DNA from: Erythrobacteraceae bacterium CFH 75059 | Lineage (GTDB): Bacteria > Pseudomonadota > Alphaproteobacteria > Sphingomonadales > Sphingomonadaceae | Assembly (NCBI GenBank): GCA_004331795.1 | Contig: SJSR01000002.1 | Coordinates: forward strand, 682,001-746,000 | Direction: 5' to 3' | Length of the DNA: 64,000 bases | Position numbers and translations under genes: made by a program | The notes under the pieces: model-generated | What the model was told of the DNA's origin: nothing | What the model saw: only the letters and a program-made list of their open reading frames with translations | Databases searched by the model: none | Part shown: positions 48,229 through 56,752 of the stretch, piece by piece | Layout of the letters: the number at the start of each line of letters is the position of its first letter | How positions within the stretch are numbered: position 1 is the stretch's first letter

Positions 48229-49167
48229 TCAGCCCAGCGACCGGGCGAAACATTCCAGATCCGCCATCGTGGTCAGGCTGGACACCTGCATGGCCGGTTC
48301 CGTGCGGGAGACCATCGGGCCAAGCACCTTGCTGCCGATCTCGACGACCTGTTCCACCCCGCCGCGCCGCAGCGCGTGGACCGTCTCGCGCCAGCGGACC
48401 CGGCCGGTGACCTGGCGGACAAGGAGGCCGCGCACCGCCTCGGCCGCCGCATTGGCCTGAGCGGTCACATTGGCGTAAACCGGCACGTTCAGGGATCCGG
48501 CCACGATCTCGGCCAGCGCGTCGTCCATCCGCTTCGCGGCCGGCTCCATCAGCGAGCAGTGGAACGGTGCCGACACTGGCAGCTTCACCGCCCGGCGCAC
48601 GCCGTGTTCGCGCGCCTGTTCCAGAACCCGGGCGACAGCGTCGGCGTGGCCGGAGACGACCACCTGCGAGGGGTCGTTGTCGTTGGCGATCTCGCAGACC
48701 TGCCCGTGGGCGGACGCGTCGCACAGCGCCTGAGCCTTCTCCACATCGGCGCCCAGCAGCGCCGCCATGGCGCCGACACCGACCGGCACGGCCGCCTGCA
48801 TCGCTTCGCCGCGCAGCCGCAGGAGACGGGCCGTATCCGCCAGGCTGAACGCGCCGGCCGCATGAAGCGCGGTGTACTCGCCGAGGCTGTGCCCGGCCAT
48901 CGCTCCGCCGTGGTCCGTCAGCCGCACGCCGAAGTCCTGCGCCAGCGCCGCCACCATCGCCGCGGCCGCCGCCATGATCGCCGGTTGGGCGTTGGCGGTC
49001 AGCGTCAGTTCGTCCTCGGGTCCCTCGCGCATGAGCCGGGACAGGTGCTGTCCCAGCGCCTCGTCCACTTCCTCAAAGACGGCGCGCGCCGCCGCGCTGG
49101 CCGCCGCAAGCTCGGCGCCCATGCCGACCTTCTGGCTGCCCTGCCCCGGAAAGATGAACGCCCGCAT
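48229..49167 (-). CDS. fabD: Malonyl-CoA:ACP transacylase
   Basis: Loads malonyl groups onto acyl carrier protein. 312 aa from ATG 49167 (MRAFIFPGQGSQKVGMGAEL). The nucleophile motif GHSLGEYTAL, the substrate Arg in LRLRGEAMQ, and the catalytic His in SAPFHCSLMEPAA are present, with the QVTGRVRW and GSKVLGPMV ending. GGGAG/AGAGG lies within 14 bases upstream. The frame reading back to 49425 is not part of the protein. First gene of fabD-fabG here. Confidence 0.95.
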   Translation of the reverse strand: MRAFIFPGQGSQKVGMGAELAAASAAARAVFEEVDEALGQHLSRLMREGPEDELTLTANAQPAIMAAAAAMVAALAQDFGVRLTDHGGAMAGHSLGEYTALHAAGAFSLADTARLLRLRGEAMQAAVPVGVGAMAALLGADVEKAQALCDASAHGQVCEIANDNDPSQVVVSGHADAVARVLEQAREHGVRRAVKLPVSAPFHCSLMEPAAKRMDDALAEIVAGSLNVPVYANVTAQANAAAEAVRGLLVRQVTGRVRWRETVHALRRGGVEQVVEIGSKVLGPMVSRTEPAMQVSSLTTMADLECFARSLG

Positions 49168-49246
49168 CGCCTCTGCTCCCTGTGCTGGCGACGCCTTATG
49201 CAGCGCGCCGGGCTTCGGCAAGCCGGTGCCGCGGCACGGTCCGGGT

Positions 49247-50059
49247 TCAGCCGCGATGGCCGAACGGCACGATCCGGTTGCCGGGGTCATGCCCGATGTC
49301 GGCAAAGCCGAGATAGGGGATGCCCGACCGCTCGCACCAGAACCGGGCGATGTCCTCCTCGCTGGCGCCGAAGGGGCGGTCATTCTCGGGCACGTCCGAG
49401 ACCCGGCCGAGCCGGATCCCGGCAATGCCGCGCAGGTTCTGCGTCACGTGGAAGAAGAGCCGGTCCACGGCGTAGAGATGCTCCGACACCTCCTCCACCA
49501 GCACCACGTGACCGGTCAGGTCCGGCATCAGCTCCGTGCCGACCAGCATGGCGAGGGTCATGAGGTTGAAGGCGACGCTGGGCTGCGCGCCGAGAGAGCG
49601 TTCCAGCCCGTCCGTGCTGCCGCGCAGGAAGTCGAACACCCGCCGGATTGCCGCCTCGCCGCCGTCGTGGCGGATGTCGGCGGCCATGGGTGCGTGAACC
49701 GGCCTGCCGATGCCGTGCCGGTACAGCCCGGCAAGGAGGTATCCCGCGTCGGAATAGCCCAGAAACGTCTTGGCGCGGCCCACCGCATCGAGGCGCGCCA
49801 GCGCGGCCGCCGCGATCCGGTTCGTGCCATAACCGCCATGGGCGAACCACACGGCGTCGGTCAGCGGATCGTTGGCACAGTCGAGCAACGCCTCGAGCCG
49901 GGTGTCGTCATCGCCGGCGAAATGCCCGTGGCGGGCAAAGCACTGCCGGTGGAACGCGACCTCGATGTCCGGCTCCTGCGCCGCGAGATCGAGCACCCTG
50001 TCGGCCAGCTCCCGCTCCATCCGCTTGCCCGGCGCGCACACGCTGATCCTGATCGTCAT
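49247..50059 (-). CDS. ldcA: LD-carboxypeptidase (peptidase S66)
   Basis: Removes the terminal D-Ala from murein tetrapeptides in the cytoplasm, part of cell wall recycling. 270 aa. FAHGGYGTNRI and the nucleophile elbow FLGYSDAGYLL (Ser in GYSD) match S66, the acid is in VVLVEEVSEHLYAVDR, and the His of the triad is near GFADIGHDP. No signal peptide, as expected. It is divergent from a Mur ligase gene (54-base gap), and the two could act in the same recycling route. Confidence 0.9.
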   Translation of the reverse strand: MTIRISVCAPGKRMERELADRVLDLAAQEPDIEVAFHRQCFARHGHFAGDDDTRLEALLDCANDPLTDAVWFAHGGYGTNRIAAAALARLDAVGRAKTFLGYSDAGYLLAGLYRHGIGRPVHAPMAADIRHDGGEAAIRRVFDFLRGSTDGLERSLGAQPSVAFNLMTLAMLVGTELMPDLTGHVVLVEEVSEHLYAVDRLFFHVTQNLRGIAGIRLGRVSDVPENDRPFGASEEDIARFWCERSGIPYLGFADIGHDPGNRIVPFGHRG

Positions 50060-50113
50060 CGCGCGCGTCTAGCCAGCTTGCCACTGCCGCTTCAACTGAA
50101 TACCTCGCGGCGG

Positions 50114-51538
50114 ATGAGCGATCCCCTTCCCGCTGATGCGATCCGGACACGCCCGTTCTTCTTCTGCGGGATCGGAGGGTCGGGCATGCTGCCTCTGGCG
50201 CAGCTGCTCGTGGCCATGGGCGCTCGGGTTGAGGGGTCGGATCGCGCGCATGACCAGGGCCGCACTCCGGAAAAATTCGCTGCCCTGCGTGCGGGCGGCG
50301 TCACGCTCTGGCCGCAGGACGGCAGCGGCGTGCGCGCGGCGGAACAGATCCTCGTCGCCTCCGCGGCGGTGGAGGAGACGGTTCCCGAAGTCGGGCGCGC
50401 GGCGGCGCTGGGATGCCTGCGCCTGAGCCGCGCGGAGCTGCTCGCCTCCCTGTTCAACGCGAGTGGCCGTGGCGTGGCGGTCGCCGGCACCAGCGGCAAA
50501 TCGACCGTTACCGGCATGATCGGCTGGATCCTGCACACCGCCGGCGAGGCGCCGACGATCGTCAACGGGGCGGTGATGAAGAACTTCGCCTCCGCCCGGA
50601 CGCCGTTCGTCAGCAGCATCGCCGGTGCCGGCGATGCCTTCGTCAGCGAGGTGGACGAGTCCGACGGCTCCATCGCGCTGTTCCGACCGGCCGTCGGCGT
50701 GCTGCTCAATGTCAGTCTCGACCACATGGCGATCGAGGAGCTGCGGGAGCTGTTCAGCGGCTTCCTGGTGGAGAGCAGGACCGCCGTCGTCAACGCCGAC
50801 GATGCGGAGGTTCGCGACCTTCTGCCCTCGGCCAACGAAGTGGTCACCTTCGCACTGGATCATCCCCTCGCCCAGTTCGGGATCGAGTCGGGCAGCGAGA
50901 GGGCGACGGACGAGGGACAGGAGGCGGTTCTGCTCGACCGGGAGGCGGGTAGCAGACACGCCCTGACGCTGCGTCTTGCGGGACGGCACAACCTCGCCAA
51001 TGCCGTTGCCGCGGTGGCTGCGGCCGCTGCCTGCGGGATCGACACCGACGCGGCGGTTGCCGCTCTGGCAGACTTCGCCGGCATTGCGCGCCGCTTCGAC
51101 GTGCTGGGCACGAGTGCGGGCGGCATCACGGTCATCGACGATTTTGCCCACAACCCCGAAAAATGCGCCGCCACCCTGCAGACGCTGAAGGCGCGGCCGG
51201 GCCGGGTGCTCGCCTTTTTCCAGCCGCATGGCTACGGCCCGCTGCGGCAGATGGGCGCCGAACTGGCGACGGTGTTTGCGCGCGCGCTCGACGCCGGAGA
51301 CGTCGTGATCCTGTGCGATCCGGTCTATTTTGGCGGCACGGTCGACCGCAGTGAGGGCAGCGAGCGCATTGCCCGTCTGGTGGAGGAGGCCGGCGGCGAT
51401 GCCGAGTATCTGCCGACCCGCGAGGAATGCGGTGACTGGCTGGTCGCGAACGCCCGCCCCGGCGACCGGATCGTGATCATGGGCGCCCGCGACGACACCC
51501 TGACCCTGTTCGCGCGCGACCTGCTGAACAGGCTCTGA
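50114..51538 (+). CDS. Mur ligase family protein, atypical MurC/Mpl-like
   Basis: ATP-dependent amide ligase of the Mur family, 474 aa. N-terminal UDP-binding-like fold FFFCGIGGSGMLPLAQLL, P-loop GTSGKST (MurC normally has GTHGKTT), central SEVDESDGSIALFRP and LNVSLDHM, and the C-terminal domain with IDDFAHNPEKCAATL and FFQPHGYGPLRQMG. It is clearly MurC-related but with several changed motif residues. A separate murC in the division cluster is expected. Beside ldcA, a murein-peptide ligase (Mpl-like) role is plausible but not proven. A poor ribosome binding site (CGCGG) precedes the ATG; the open frame back to 48872 is antisense to fabD/ldcA. Confidence 0.82.
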   Translation: MSDPLPADAIRTRPFFFCGIGGSGMLPLAQLLVAMGARVEGSDRAHDQGRTPEKFAALRAGGVTLWPQDGSGVRAAEQILVASAAVEETVPEVGRAAALGCLRLSRAELLASLFNASGRGVAVAGTSGKSTVTGMIGWILHTAGEAPTIVNGAVMKNFASARTPFVSSIAGAGDAFVSEVDESDGSIALFRPAVGVLLNVSLDHMAIEELRELFSGFLVESRTAVVNADDAEVRDLLPSANEVVTFALDHPLAQFGIESGSERATDEGQEAVLLDREAGSRHALTLRLAGRHNLANAVAAVAAAAACGIDTDAAVAALADFAGIARRFDVLGTSAGGITVIDDFAHNPEKCAATLQTLKARPGRVLAFFQPHGYGPLRQMGAELATVFARALDAGDVVILCDPVYFGGTVDRSEGSERIARLVEEAGGDAEYLPTREECGDWLVANARPGDRIVIMGARDDTLTLFARDLLNRL

Positions 51539-51548
51539 TCGCGCAGGG

Positions 51549-52505
51549 TCAGTGCGCCGCTTCGGCTCCGCCCGCGTCGGCGTGGCCGAGGCGCAGCACC
51601 TTGTGCACCAGCACGGCGATCGCCGCCCCGACGAGGAGGCCGAAGACCGCCGACACGGCGGCAAAGGTTACCCAGCCGAGAACGCCGCCGCCGACCGTCT
51701 CCACCGCGTGCTCCACCCCGTGCGCGTACTTGTACAGCCCGTCGATGCCCAGCTCGTGCATGCCGTGAAGGATGATCCCTCCACCGACCCAGAGCATTGC
51801 CACCGTGCCGACGATCGACAGGACCGTCAGCACCCGCGGCATGGCCGCCACCAGACCCCGGCCGACGACGCGGGAAAACCCGTCGGCCCGCTGGGCCAGA
51901 TGAAGGCCGGCATCGTCCATCTTCACGATCAGGGCGACCGCCCCGTACACGAGCACGGTGATGCCGATGCCGACCAGCGCAAGGATGATCGCGCGGTTCA
52001 TGACCGTTTCCGCCGCCACCTCGTTGAGGACGATGGCCATGATTTCGGCCGACAGGATCATGTCGGTGCGGATGGCGCCCGCGACGCGTTCCTTCTCGAA
52101 GGTGACCGGGTCGGTGATCGGATCCTCCAGCGTCTTGCCGTGCCGCGCCCCGCCCAGCTTCTCCATCACCTTCTCGGCGCCCTCGTAGCACAGGAAGGCT
52201 CCGCCCAGCATCAGCAGGTAGATGATGGCCTGCGGCAGAAAGGTGCTGAGCAGCAGGGCCGCCGGCAGCAGGATCAGCAGCTTGTTGCGCAGGCTTCCCA
52301 CCGCGATCTTGCCGATGATCGGCAGCTCGCGCGCCGGGCTGAGCCCCGTGACATAGGACGGCGTGACGGCGGCATCGTCGATGACCACGCCCGCCGCCTT
52401 GGTGCTGGCCCGCCCGGCCGCCAGCGCCACATCGTCGACCGACGCGGCCGTGGCGCGGGCGATGACCGCGATATCGTCGAACAGCGCCACGAGACCACTC
52501 GGCAC
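51549..52505 (-). CDS. DUF808 (YedI-type) inner membrane protein
   Basis: 318 aa from the GTG at 52505, where PSGLVALFDDIAVIA begins as in the family; AAGGAT lies about 7 bases upstream. Soluble N-terminal part with DDVALAAGRASTKAAGVVID, DDAAVTPSYV, then about six membrane helices (LLILLPAALLLSTFLPQAII, YLLMLGGAFLCYEGAEKV, AIILALVGIGITVLVYGAVA, PRVLTVLSIVGTVAMLWVGG, VTFAAVSAVFGLLVGAAIAV). ETVMNR and KLGGARHG lie in conserved loops. Function unknown. It converges on the Mur ligase gene with a 10-base gap and is divergent from rpsF. Confidence 0.88.
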   Translation of the reverse strand: MPSGLVALFDDIAVIARATAASVDDVALAAGRASTKAAGVVIDDAAVTPSYVTGLSPARELPIIGKIAVGSLRNKLLILLPAALLLSTFLPQAIIYLLMLGGAFLCYEGAEKVMEKLGGARHGKTLEDPITDPVTFEKERVAGAIRTDMILSAEIMAIVLNEVAAETVMNRAIILALVGIGITVLVYGAVALIVKMDDAGLHLAQRADGFSRVVGRGLVAAMPRVLTVLSIVGTVAMLWVGGGIILHGMHELGIDGLYKYAHGVEHAVETVGGGVLGWVTFAAVSAVFGLLVGAAIAVLVHKVLRLGHADAGGAEAAH

Positions 52506-52570
52506 GGGCAGGATCCTTCTTCTGCTCAGAAGCTGACGGTCCTGCCCCGCCCCTGCCCGAGATGCAAGCC

Positions 52571-52598
52571 TTGCAACCGTGGCACGATCCGCTATGAG
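52571..52598 (+). promoter_or_regulatory. Candidate promoter of the rpsF-rpsR-rplI operon
   Basis: TTGCAA (52571-52576), 16 bases, then TATGAG (52593-52598), 110 bases before the rpsF ATG. The leader between is GC-rich and could fold, but I could not assign a known ribosomal leader motif. It is the only promoter-like element I see in the 203-base divergent gap. Confidence 0.3.
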
Positions 52599-52708
52599 CG
52601 CCGCTCCCGCGCCGGCTGTTCCGGCCGTGCGGACTTGGCGAAGAAAGCCGGAGGGGCGGCCCGGAGCGGGGTGGCCAGCGATCGGCACAGACACAAAGGA
52701 CGCAGCGC

Positions 52709-53080
52709 ATGGCTCATTACGAGCATGTCTTTCTCGCGCGTCAGGACCTGAGTCAGGCTCAGGTCGACGCGCTGGCCCAGCAGGCCACCGAAATCATCGA
52801 GTCGAACGAGGGCAAGGTCATCCGCACTGAAACGTGGGGATTGAAGAACCTCGCCTACCGCATCGACCGCAACCGCAAGGCGCACTATGTCATGCTGGCT
52901 TTCGACGCGCCCGGCGGAGTAGTCGCGGAGCTGGAGCGCCAGACGCGCATCAACGAGGACGTGATCCGCTATCTGACCGTGCGCGTCGACGAGCACGAGA
53001 ACGGACCCAGCGTGATGATGCGCAAGAACGACCGCGAGCGCGACCGCAAGCGCCGCCCCGAACGTGAGGAGCGCGACTGA
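52709..53080 (+). CDS. rpsF: 30S ribosomal protein S6
   Basis: Small-subunit protein that binds S18 on 16S rRNA. 123 aa, ATG with AAAGGA about 9 bases upstream. The N-terminus [40 protein letters not shown] and [18 protein letters not shown] are family signatures. The C-terminal about 20 residues are an Arg/Glu/Asp-rich tail, as in many alphaproteobacterial S6 proteins. Shares one base with rpsR. Confidence 0.97.
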   Translation: MAHYEHVFLARQDLSQAQVDALAQQATEIIESNEGKVIRTETWGLKNLAYRIDRNRKAHYVMLAFDAPGGVVAELERQTRINEDVIRYLTVRVDEHENGPSVMMRKNDRERDRKRRPEREERD

Positions 53081-53304
53081 TGGCCCGCCCGTTTTTCCGC
53101 CGCCGCAAGTCCTGCCCGTTTTCCGGCAAGAACGCGCCGCGCATTGACTACAAGGACGTCCGCCTGCTCCAGGGCTTCATGTCCGAACGCGGCAAGATCG
53201 TGCCGGCCCGGATCACCTCCGTCTCGGCCAAGAAGCAGCGTGAACTGTCGCAGGCGATCAAGCGCGCCCGCCAGATCGGCCTGCTGCCGTATCTCGTGAA
53301 GTAG
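53080..53304 (+). CDS. rpsR: 30S ribosomal protein S18
   Basis: 74 aa small-subunit protein partnering S6. [30 protein letters not shown], then [20 protein letters not shown] and [10 protein letters not shown] are the family sequence. Its ATG shares the last base of the rpsF stop (TGATG), so translation is coupled. Confidence 0.98.
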   Translation: MARPFFRRRKSCPFSGKNAPRIDYKDVRLLQGFMSERGKIVPARITSVSAKKQRELSQAIKRARQIGLLPYLVK

Positions 53305-53317
53305 GAGGAGCGAGGCC

Positions 53318-53926
53318 ATGCAGATCATTCTCCTGGAACGGGTCGAGAAGCTCGGCTCGATCGGCGATGTCGTCACCGTCAAGGACGGCTATGCCCGCAA
53401 TTTCCTCCTTCCGCAGAAGAAGGCGCTGCGCGCCAACGAGGCGAACCGGCGGGTCTTCGAGGCGAACCGCGAACGGCTGGAGCAGGAAAACGCCCAGCGC
53501 CGCAGCGAGGCCGAGGCCCGCGGCAAATCGATCGACGGCGCCGAGATCGTGCTGATCCGCGCCTCGTCGAACACGGGCCAGCTCTACGGTTCGGTCAACG
53601 TGCGCGACATCGTCGCGGCGCTGGGCGAGCAGGGGCACGCCGTCGACAAGCGCCAGGTCATCATGGGCACGCCGATCAAGAGCCTCGGCTTGCACGACGT
53701 GCGGGTCGACCTTCACCCCGAAGTGTCGGTGACGATCAAGGCCAACGTCGCGCGTTCCGACGACGAGGCCGAGCTTCAGCGGCAGGGCATCGACGTCATG
53801 GCCCGGATGTTCGAGGACGAACGGCAGGACCAGACAGGGTTCACCGAAGCGGTCGACCCGACCCTCGAACCCGGCGAGATCCCGCAGGAACTGTTCGAAG
53901 ACCGCAACGCGGACAGCGACGCCTGA
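53318..53926 (+). CDS. rplI: 50S ribosomal protein L9
   Basis: Large-subunit protein, 202 aa. The N-terminal domain [39 protein letters not shown] is the L9 signature, followed by the long connecting helix and the C-terminal domain ([14 protein letters not shown]). It exceeds the about 150 aa of E. coli by an acidic C-terminal extension (from about 150 on), as in related alphaproteobacteria. AGGAGG precedes it, and a strong intrinsic terminator follows 28 bases after the stop. Confidence 0.97.
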   Translation: MQIILLERVEKLGSIGDVVTVKDGYARNFLLPQKKALRANEANRRVFEANRERLEQENAQRRSEAEARGKSIDGAEIVLIRASSNTGQLYGSVNVRDIVAALGEQGHAVDKRQVIMGTPIKSLGLHDVRVDLHPEVSVTIKANVARSDDEAELQRQGIDVMARMFEDERQDQTGFTEAVDPTLEPGEIPQELFEDRNADSDA

Positions 53927-53954
53927 CCGCCGGTTCGCATTGCCGACCCATGCG

Positions 53955-53984
53955 AAAGGCGCGGCGTCATCGTCGCGCCTTTTT
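53955..53984 (+). terminator. Intrinsic terminator of the rpsF-rpsR-rplI operon
   Basis: AAAGGCGCG (53955-53963), loop of about 10, CGCGCCTTT (53974-53982), then TT: a perfect 9-bp stem running into a T-run of five. Located between rplI and amn, both on the plus strand. Confidence 0.85.
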
Positions 53985-54016
53985 CGTATCGATGCCCTGA
54001 TGAGGAGTCGCTGCGC

Positions 54017-55492
54017 ATGATCGAAACAGCCGGTCGCGGCCCCGATGCCGCCGAGGCCGAAGTCGCCGACGTGCTCGACCGCCTTGCCGCGACGCACGCC
54101 GCGGCGACGAAGTGCCTGCGCGACGACGTGCTCGCGTTTGCACGCACGGGCGCGCTGCCGCCGCCGGAACGGCGGGTGGACGGTTCCTACGCCTATCCCG
54201 AGCTGCGCATCCGCTACGGTGGGGGACGCCAGCCGGCCAGTCAGGGTCTGGCCTTCGGCCGGCTGAACATCCCCGGCATCTACGCCACGACCATCACCCG
54301 GCCGCATCTGTTCGCCGATTACCTGCGCGACCAGTTGCTGCTGATCGCCGGCGGCTACGACGTCGAGTTCGAAGTCGCCCGGTCGCGGCAGGAAATCCCC
54401 TTCCCTTACGTCCTCGACGGCGATGCGGGCAGCGAAATGGCCGGCGTGGCGGCACAGACGATCGCCCGCCACTTCCCTTCTACCGAACTTGCCGACATCG
54501 GCGACGAGCTGGCCGACGGCTTCGACATTGGCGGACCCGACGATCCCCTGCCGCTGTCGCTGTTCGACGGCCTGCGCACCGATTTCAGCCTTGCGCGCCT
54601 GGCGCACTACACCGGCACGCAGCCGGAGCACTTCCAGCGCTTCGTGCTGTTCACCAACTACCACCGCTATGTCGATGAATTCGTGCGCTGGGCCGGTCAG
54701 CAGCTCGGCACCGAAGGCTGCGCCGCGCTGGCGGGGCCTGGCGGCCTTTACCTCACCGAGCGCGAGGAGGATGCTGGGTCCAAGCTGTCCGACGCGGCAT
54801 GGCGCCGGCACCAGATGCCGGCCTATCACCTTCTGGGCGACAACCGCGACGGCATCACCCTCGTCAACATCGGCGTGGGGCCGTCCAACGCCAAGACCAT
54901 CTGCGACCATCTGGCCGTGCTGCGCCCGGAAGCGTGGCTGATGATCGGGCATTGCGGCGGGCTGCGGCCGACGCAGCGGATCGGCGACTACGTGCTCGCC
55001 CACGCCTATCTGCGCGACGATCACGTGCTCGATCCCGTGCTCCCGCCCGAGATCCCCCTGCCCGCGATCGCCGAGGTGCAGCAGGCGCTCGCCGCCGCGG
55101 CGGAGGAGGTGTCGGGCGCTCACGGCCTCAGCCTGAAGCAGCGGATGCGGACGGGCACCGTCGTGACAACGGACGACCGCAACTGGGAATTGCGCTACTC
55201 CGCGTCCGCGCGGCGGTTCTCGCTCAGCCGGGCCGTGGCGATCGACATGGAGAGCGCCACCATCGCCGCGCAGGGCTACCGCTTCCGCGTCCCCTACGGC
55301 ACGCTGCTGTGCGTCAGCGACAAGCCGCTCCACGGCGAGATCAAGCTGCCCGGCCAGGCCAACCGCTTCTACGAGGAAGCGATCCGCGCCCATCTCCAGA
55401 TCGGCATCGCCGCCTGCCGCAGGCTGCGCGACGAGGGCGCCCGGCTGCACAGCCGCAAGCTGCGGGCGTTCAACGAGCCGCCGTTCCGCTGA
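54017..55492 (+). CDS. amn: AMP nucleosidase
   Basis: Hydrolyses AMP to adenine and ribose 5-phosphate, controlling adenylate pools. 491 aa, the length of the long bacterial Amn. An N-terminal regulatory domain (about 1-185) with YPELRIRYGG and SRQEIPFPYVLDGD precedes the nucleosidase domain of the PNP/UDP phosphorylase fold: HLLGDNRDGITLVNIGVGPS, MIGHCGGLRPTQRIGDYVLA, and AVAIDMESATIAAQGYRFRVP, where the MES motif binds ribose. GAGGAG is about 9 bases upstream of the ATG. It stands alone between the L9 terminator and an SDR gene. Confidence 0.96.
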   Translation: MIETAGRGPDAAEAEVADVLDRLAATHAAATKCLRDDVLAFARTGALPPPERRVDGSYAYPELRIRYGGGRQPASQGLAFGRLNIPGIYATTITRPHLFADYLRDQLLLIAGGYDVEFEVARSRQEIPFPYVLDGDAGSEMAGVAAQTIARHFPSTELADIGDELADGFDIGGPDDPLPLSLFDGLRTDFSLARLAHYTGTQPEHFQRFVLFTNYHRYVDEFVRWAGQQLGTEGCAALAGPGGLYLTEREEDAGSKLSDAAWRRHQMPAYHLLGDNRDGITLVNIGVGPSNAKTICDHLAVLRPEAWLMIGHCGGLRPTQRIGDYVLAHAYLRDDHVLDPVLPPEIPLPAIAEVQQALAAAAEEVSGAHGLSLKQRMRTGTVVTTDDRNWELRYSASARRFSLSRAVAIDMESATIAAQGYRFRVPYGTLLCVSDKPLHGEIKLPGQANRFYEEAIRAHLQIGIAACRRLRDEGARLHSRKLRAFNEPPFR

Positions 55493-55656
55493 TGCGGCTC
55501 TCGCGCGGCGGGCGCGTCCATTGCCGAAGCGGGTGCGCTTCGTCCCGGTCGGGGAACGGTTCGACGGCCGTGCGGGACGCCGTGCCGCGGACTTGCCCGC
55601 AGCCTTTCCTTCTGCCGGTTCAGCGCCGCGGCACCACGCCTCTCCTGCGACGTTGG

Positions 55657-55676
55657 ACTCCTGAACACGCAGGAGT
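55657..55676 (+). promoter_or_regulatory. Hairpin covering the ribosome binding site of the SDR gene
   Basis: ACTCCTG (55657-55663), loop AACACG, CAGGAGT (55670-55676), then TTT. The 3' arm contains the Shine-Dalgarno AGGAG (55671-55675), 7 bases before the ATG at 55683. Folding would hide the ribosome binding site. Just upstream GGCAC-N16-CGTT (55630-55654) is one base off the EcfG stress promoter consensus. The rest of the 190-base gap after amn shows nothing else. Confidence 0.5.
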
Positions 55677-55682
55677 TTTGTC

Positions 55683-56705
55683 ATGTCGTACAGGTTGAAG
55701 CCGCTGAACCAGCAGACGGTCGTAATCACAGGGGCATCGTCCGGCATCGGGCTGGCCACCGCCCGGCGCGCCGCGCGGGAGGGCGCCAAGGTCGTGCTCG
55801 TTGCCCGTAACGAGGATGCGCTGCGCGAGGCTGCGGAAGACATCGAAGCCGCAGGCGGTCAGGCGGCCTGGTGCGCCGTCGACATCGCCGACAGCGCCTG
55901 GCCCGAAAAGGTCGGCAAAGTGGCCGACGATCGTTTCGGCGGCTTCGACAGCTGGGTCAATAACGCCGCGGCATCGCTTTACGCCCGGTTGGACGAAGTC
56001 ACCGAGGAGGAGCACCGCCGGGTGTTCGACGTCGGCTATTTCGGCACGGTGGCCGGATCGCTCTATGCGGCCAAGCGGCTGCGCGAGCGCAGCGGCGGCG
56101 CCCTCATCAACACCGGGTCTGTTCTGTCGGAACGCGCCGTGGGCGTGCAGGGCGTGTACAGCGCGATGAAGCATGCGGTGAAAGGGTTCACCGATGCCCT
56201 GCGCGTCGAGCTGCAGGAGGAGGATGCCGGCGTGTCGGTCACGCTGATCAAGCCCAACGGCATCGACACGCCCTATCCCGAGCACGCGCGCAACAAGATG
56301 GACCGGCCGGCCAGCGTTCCGCCGGTGATCTATGACCCTGAACTTGCGGCCAAGGCGATCTGCTTCGCCTGCGAGCATCCCCGCCGCGAACTGCTGGTCG
56401 GGGGTCAGGGGCTGCTGCTGACCAAGGCTGGCAACCTGTTTCCGGGCCTGACGGACCTCATCATGCAGAACTTCATGATGGAGGACGGACAGTCCTCGGA
56501 CACGCCGCCGGAGCCGGGAGCGGAGGACAATCTGTTCGAGCCGCGCAAGGATGGGCGCGTCCGCTCGAACCAGGACAATTTCGTGCGCAAGAGCAGCCTG
56601 GCGCTGGAGGCGCAGATGCATCCGGCGGTGGCAATCGCCACGGGCATGGGCACCATCGCCGCCGCCGGCCTCATCGGCGCGCTGGCACGCAGCCGCCGCG
56701 CCTGA
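55683..56705 (+). CDS. SDR-family oxidoreductase with C-terminal hydrophobic tail
   Basis: 340 aa, about 90 longer than a classical SDR. TGASSGIGLATARRAA cofactor site, NNAAASLYARLDEV in place of NNAG, catalytic Ser in NTGSVLSERA, and YSAMKHAVKGF for YxxxK. After the fold come an acidic linker (about 265-300, with PPEPGAEDNLFEP) and a hydrophobic C-terminal segment, AVAIATGMGTIAAAGLIGAL, that may bind the membrane. The motif set (RRAAREGAKVVLVARNED, KHAVKGFTDALRVELQ) fits a subfamily often found with stress genes. Its ribosome binding site lies in a hairpin. Substrate unknown. Confidence 0.9.
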   Translation: MSYRLKPLNQQTVVITGASSGIGLATARRAAREGAKVVLVARNEDALREAAEDIEAAGGQAAWCAVDIADSAWPEKVGKVADDRFGGFDSWVNNAAASLYARLDEVTEEEHRRVFDVGYFGTVAGSLYAAKRLRERSGGALINTGSVLSERAVGVQGVYSAMKHAVKGFTDALRVELQEEDAGVSVTLIKPNGIDTPYPEHARNKMDRPASVPPVIYDPELAAKAICFACEHPRRELLVGGQGLLLTKAGNLFPGLTDLIMQNFMMEDGQSSDTPPEPGAEDNLFEPRKDGRVRSNQDNFVRKSSLALEAQMHPAVAIATGMGTIAAAGLIGALARSRRA

Positions 56706-56718
56706 GTCCGGGCCAGAC

Positions 56719-56751
56719 AGGGGGCGGTGGCTGGCTCAGCCGCCGCTCCTT
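56719..56751. terminator. Bidirectional hairpin between converging genes
   Basis: A 14-base stem, 56719-56732 with 56738-56751, loop GGCTC, containing three G-T wobble pairs. It fills the 47-base gap between the SDR stop and the YbjN-protein stop. A short CTCCTTG follows on the plus strand, so it probably terminates both transcripts. Confidence 0.65.
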
Positions 56752-56752
56752 G

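Noticed and set aside
52599-52708. Possible S6:S18-type autoregulatory leader before rpsF
   Set aside because: The leader is GC-rich and foldable, but I could not identify the conserved core by eye, so it is not claimed.
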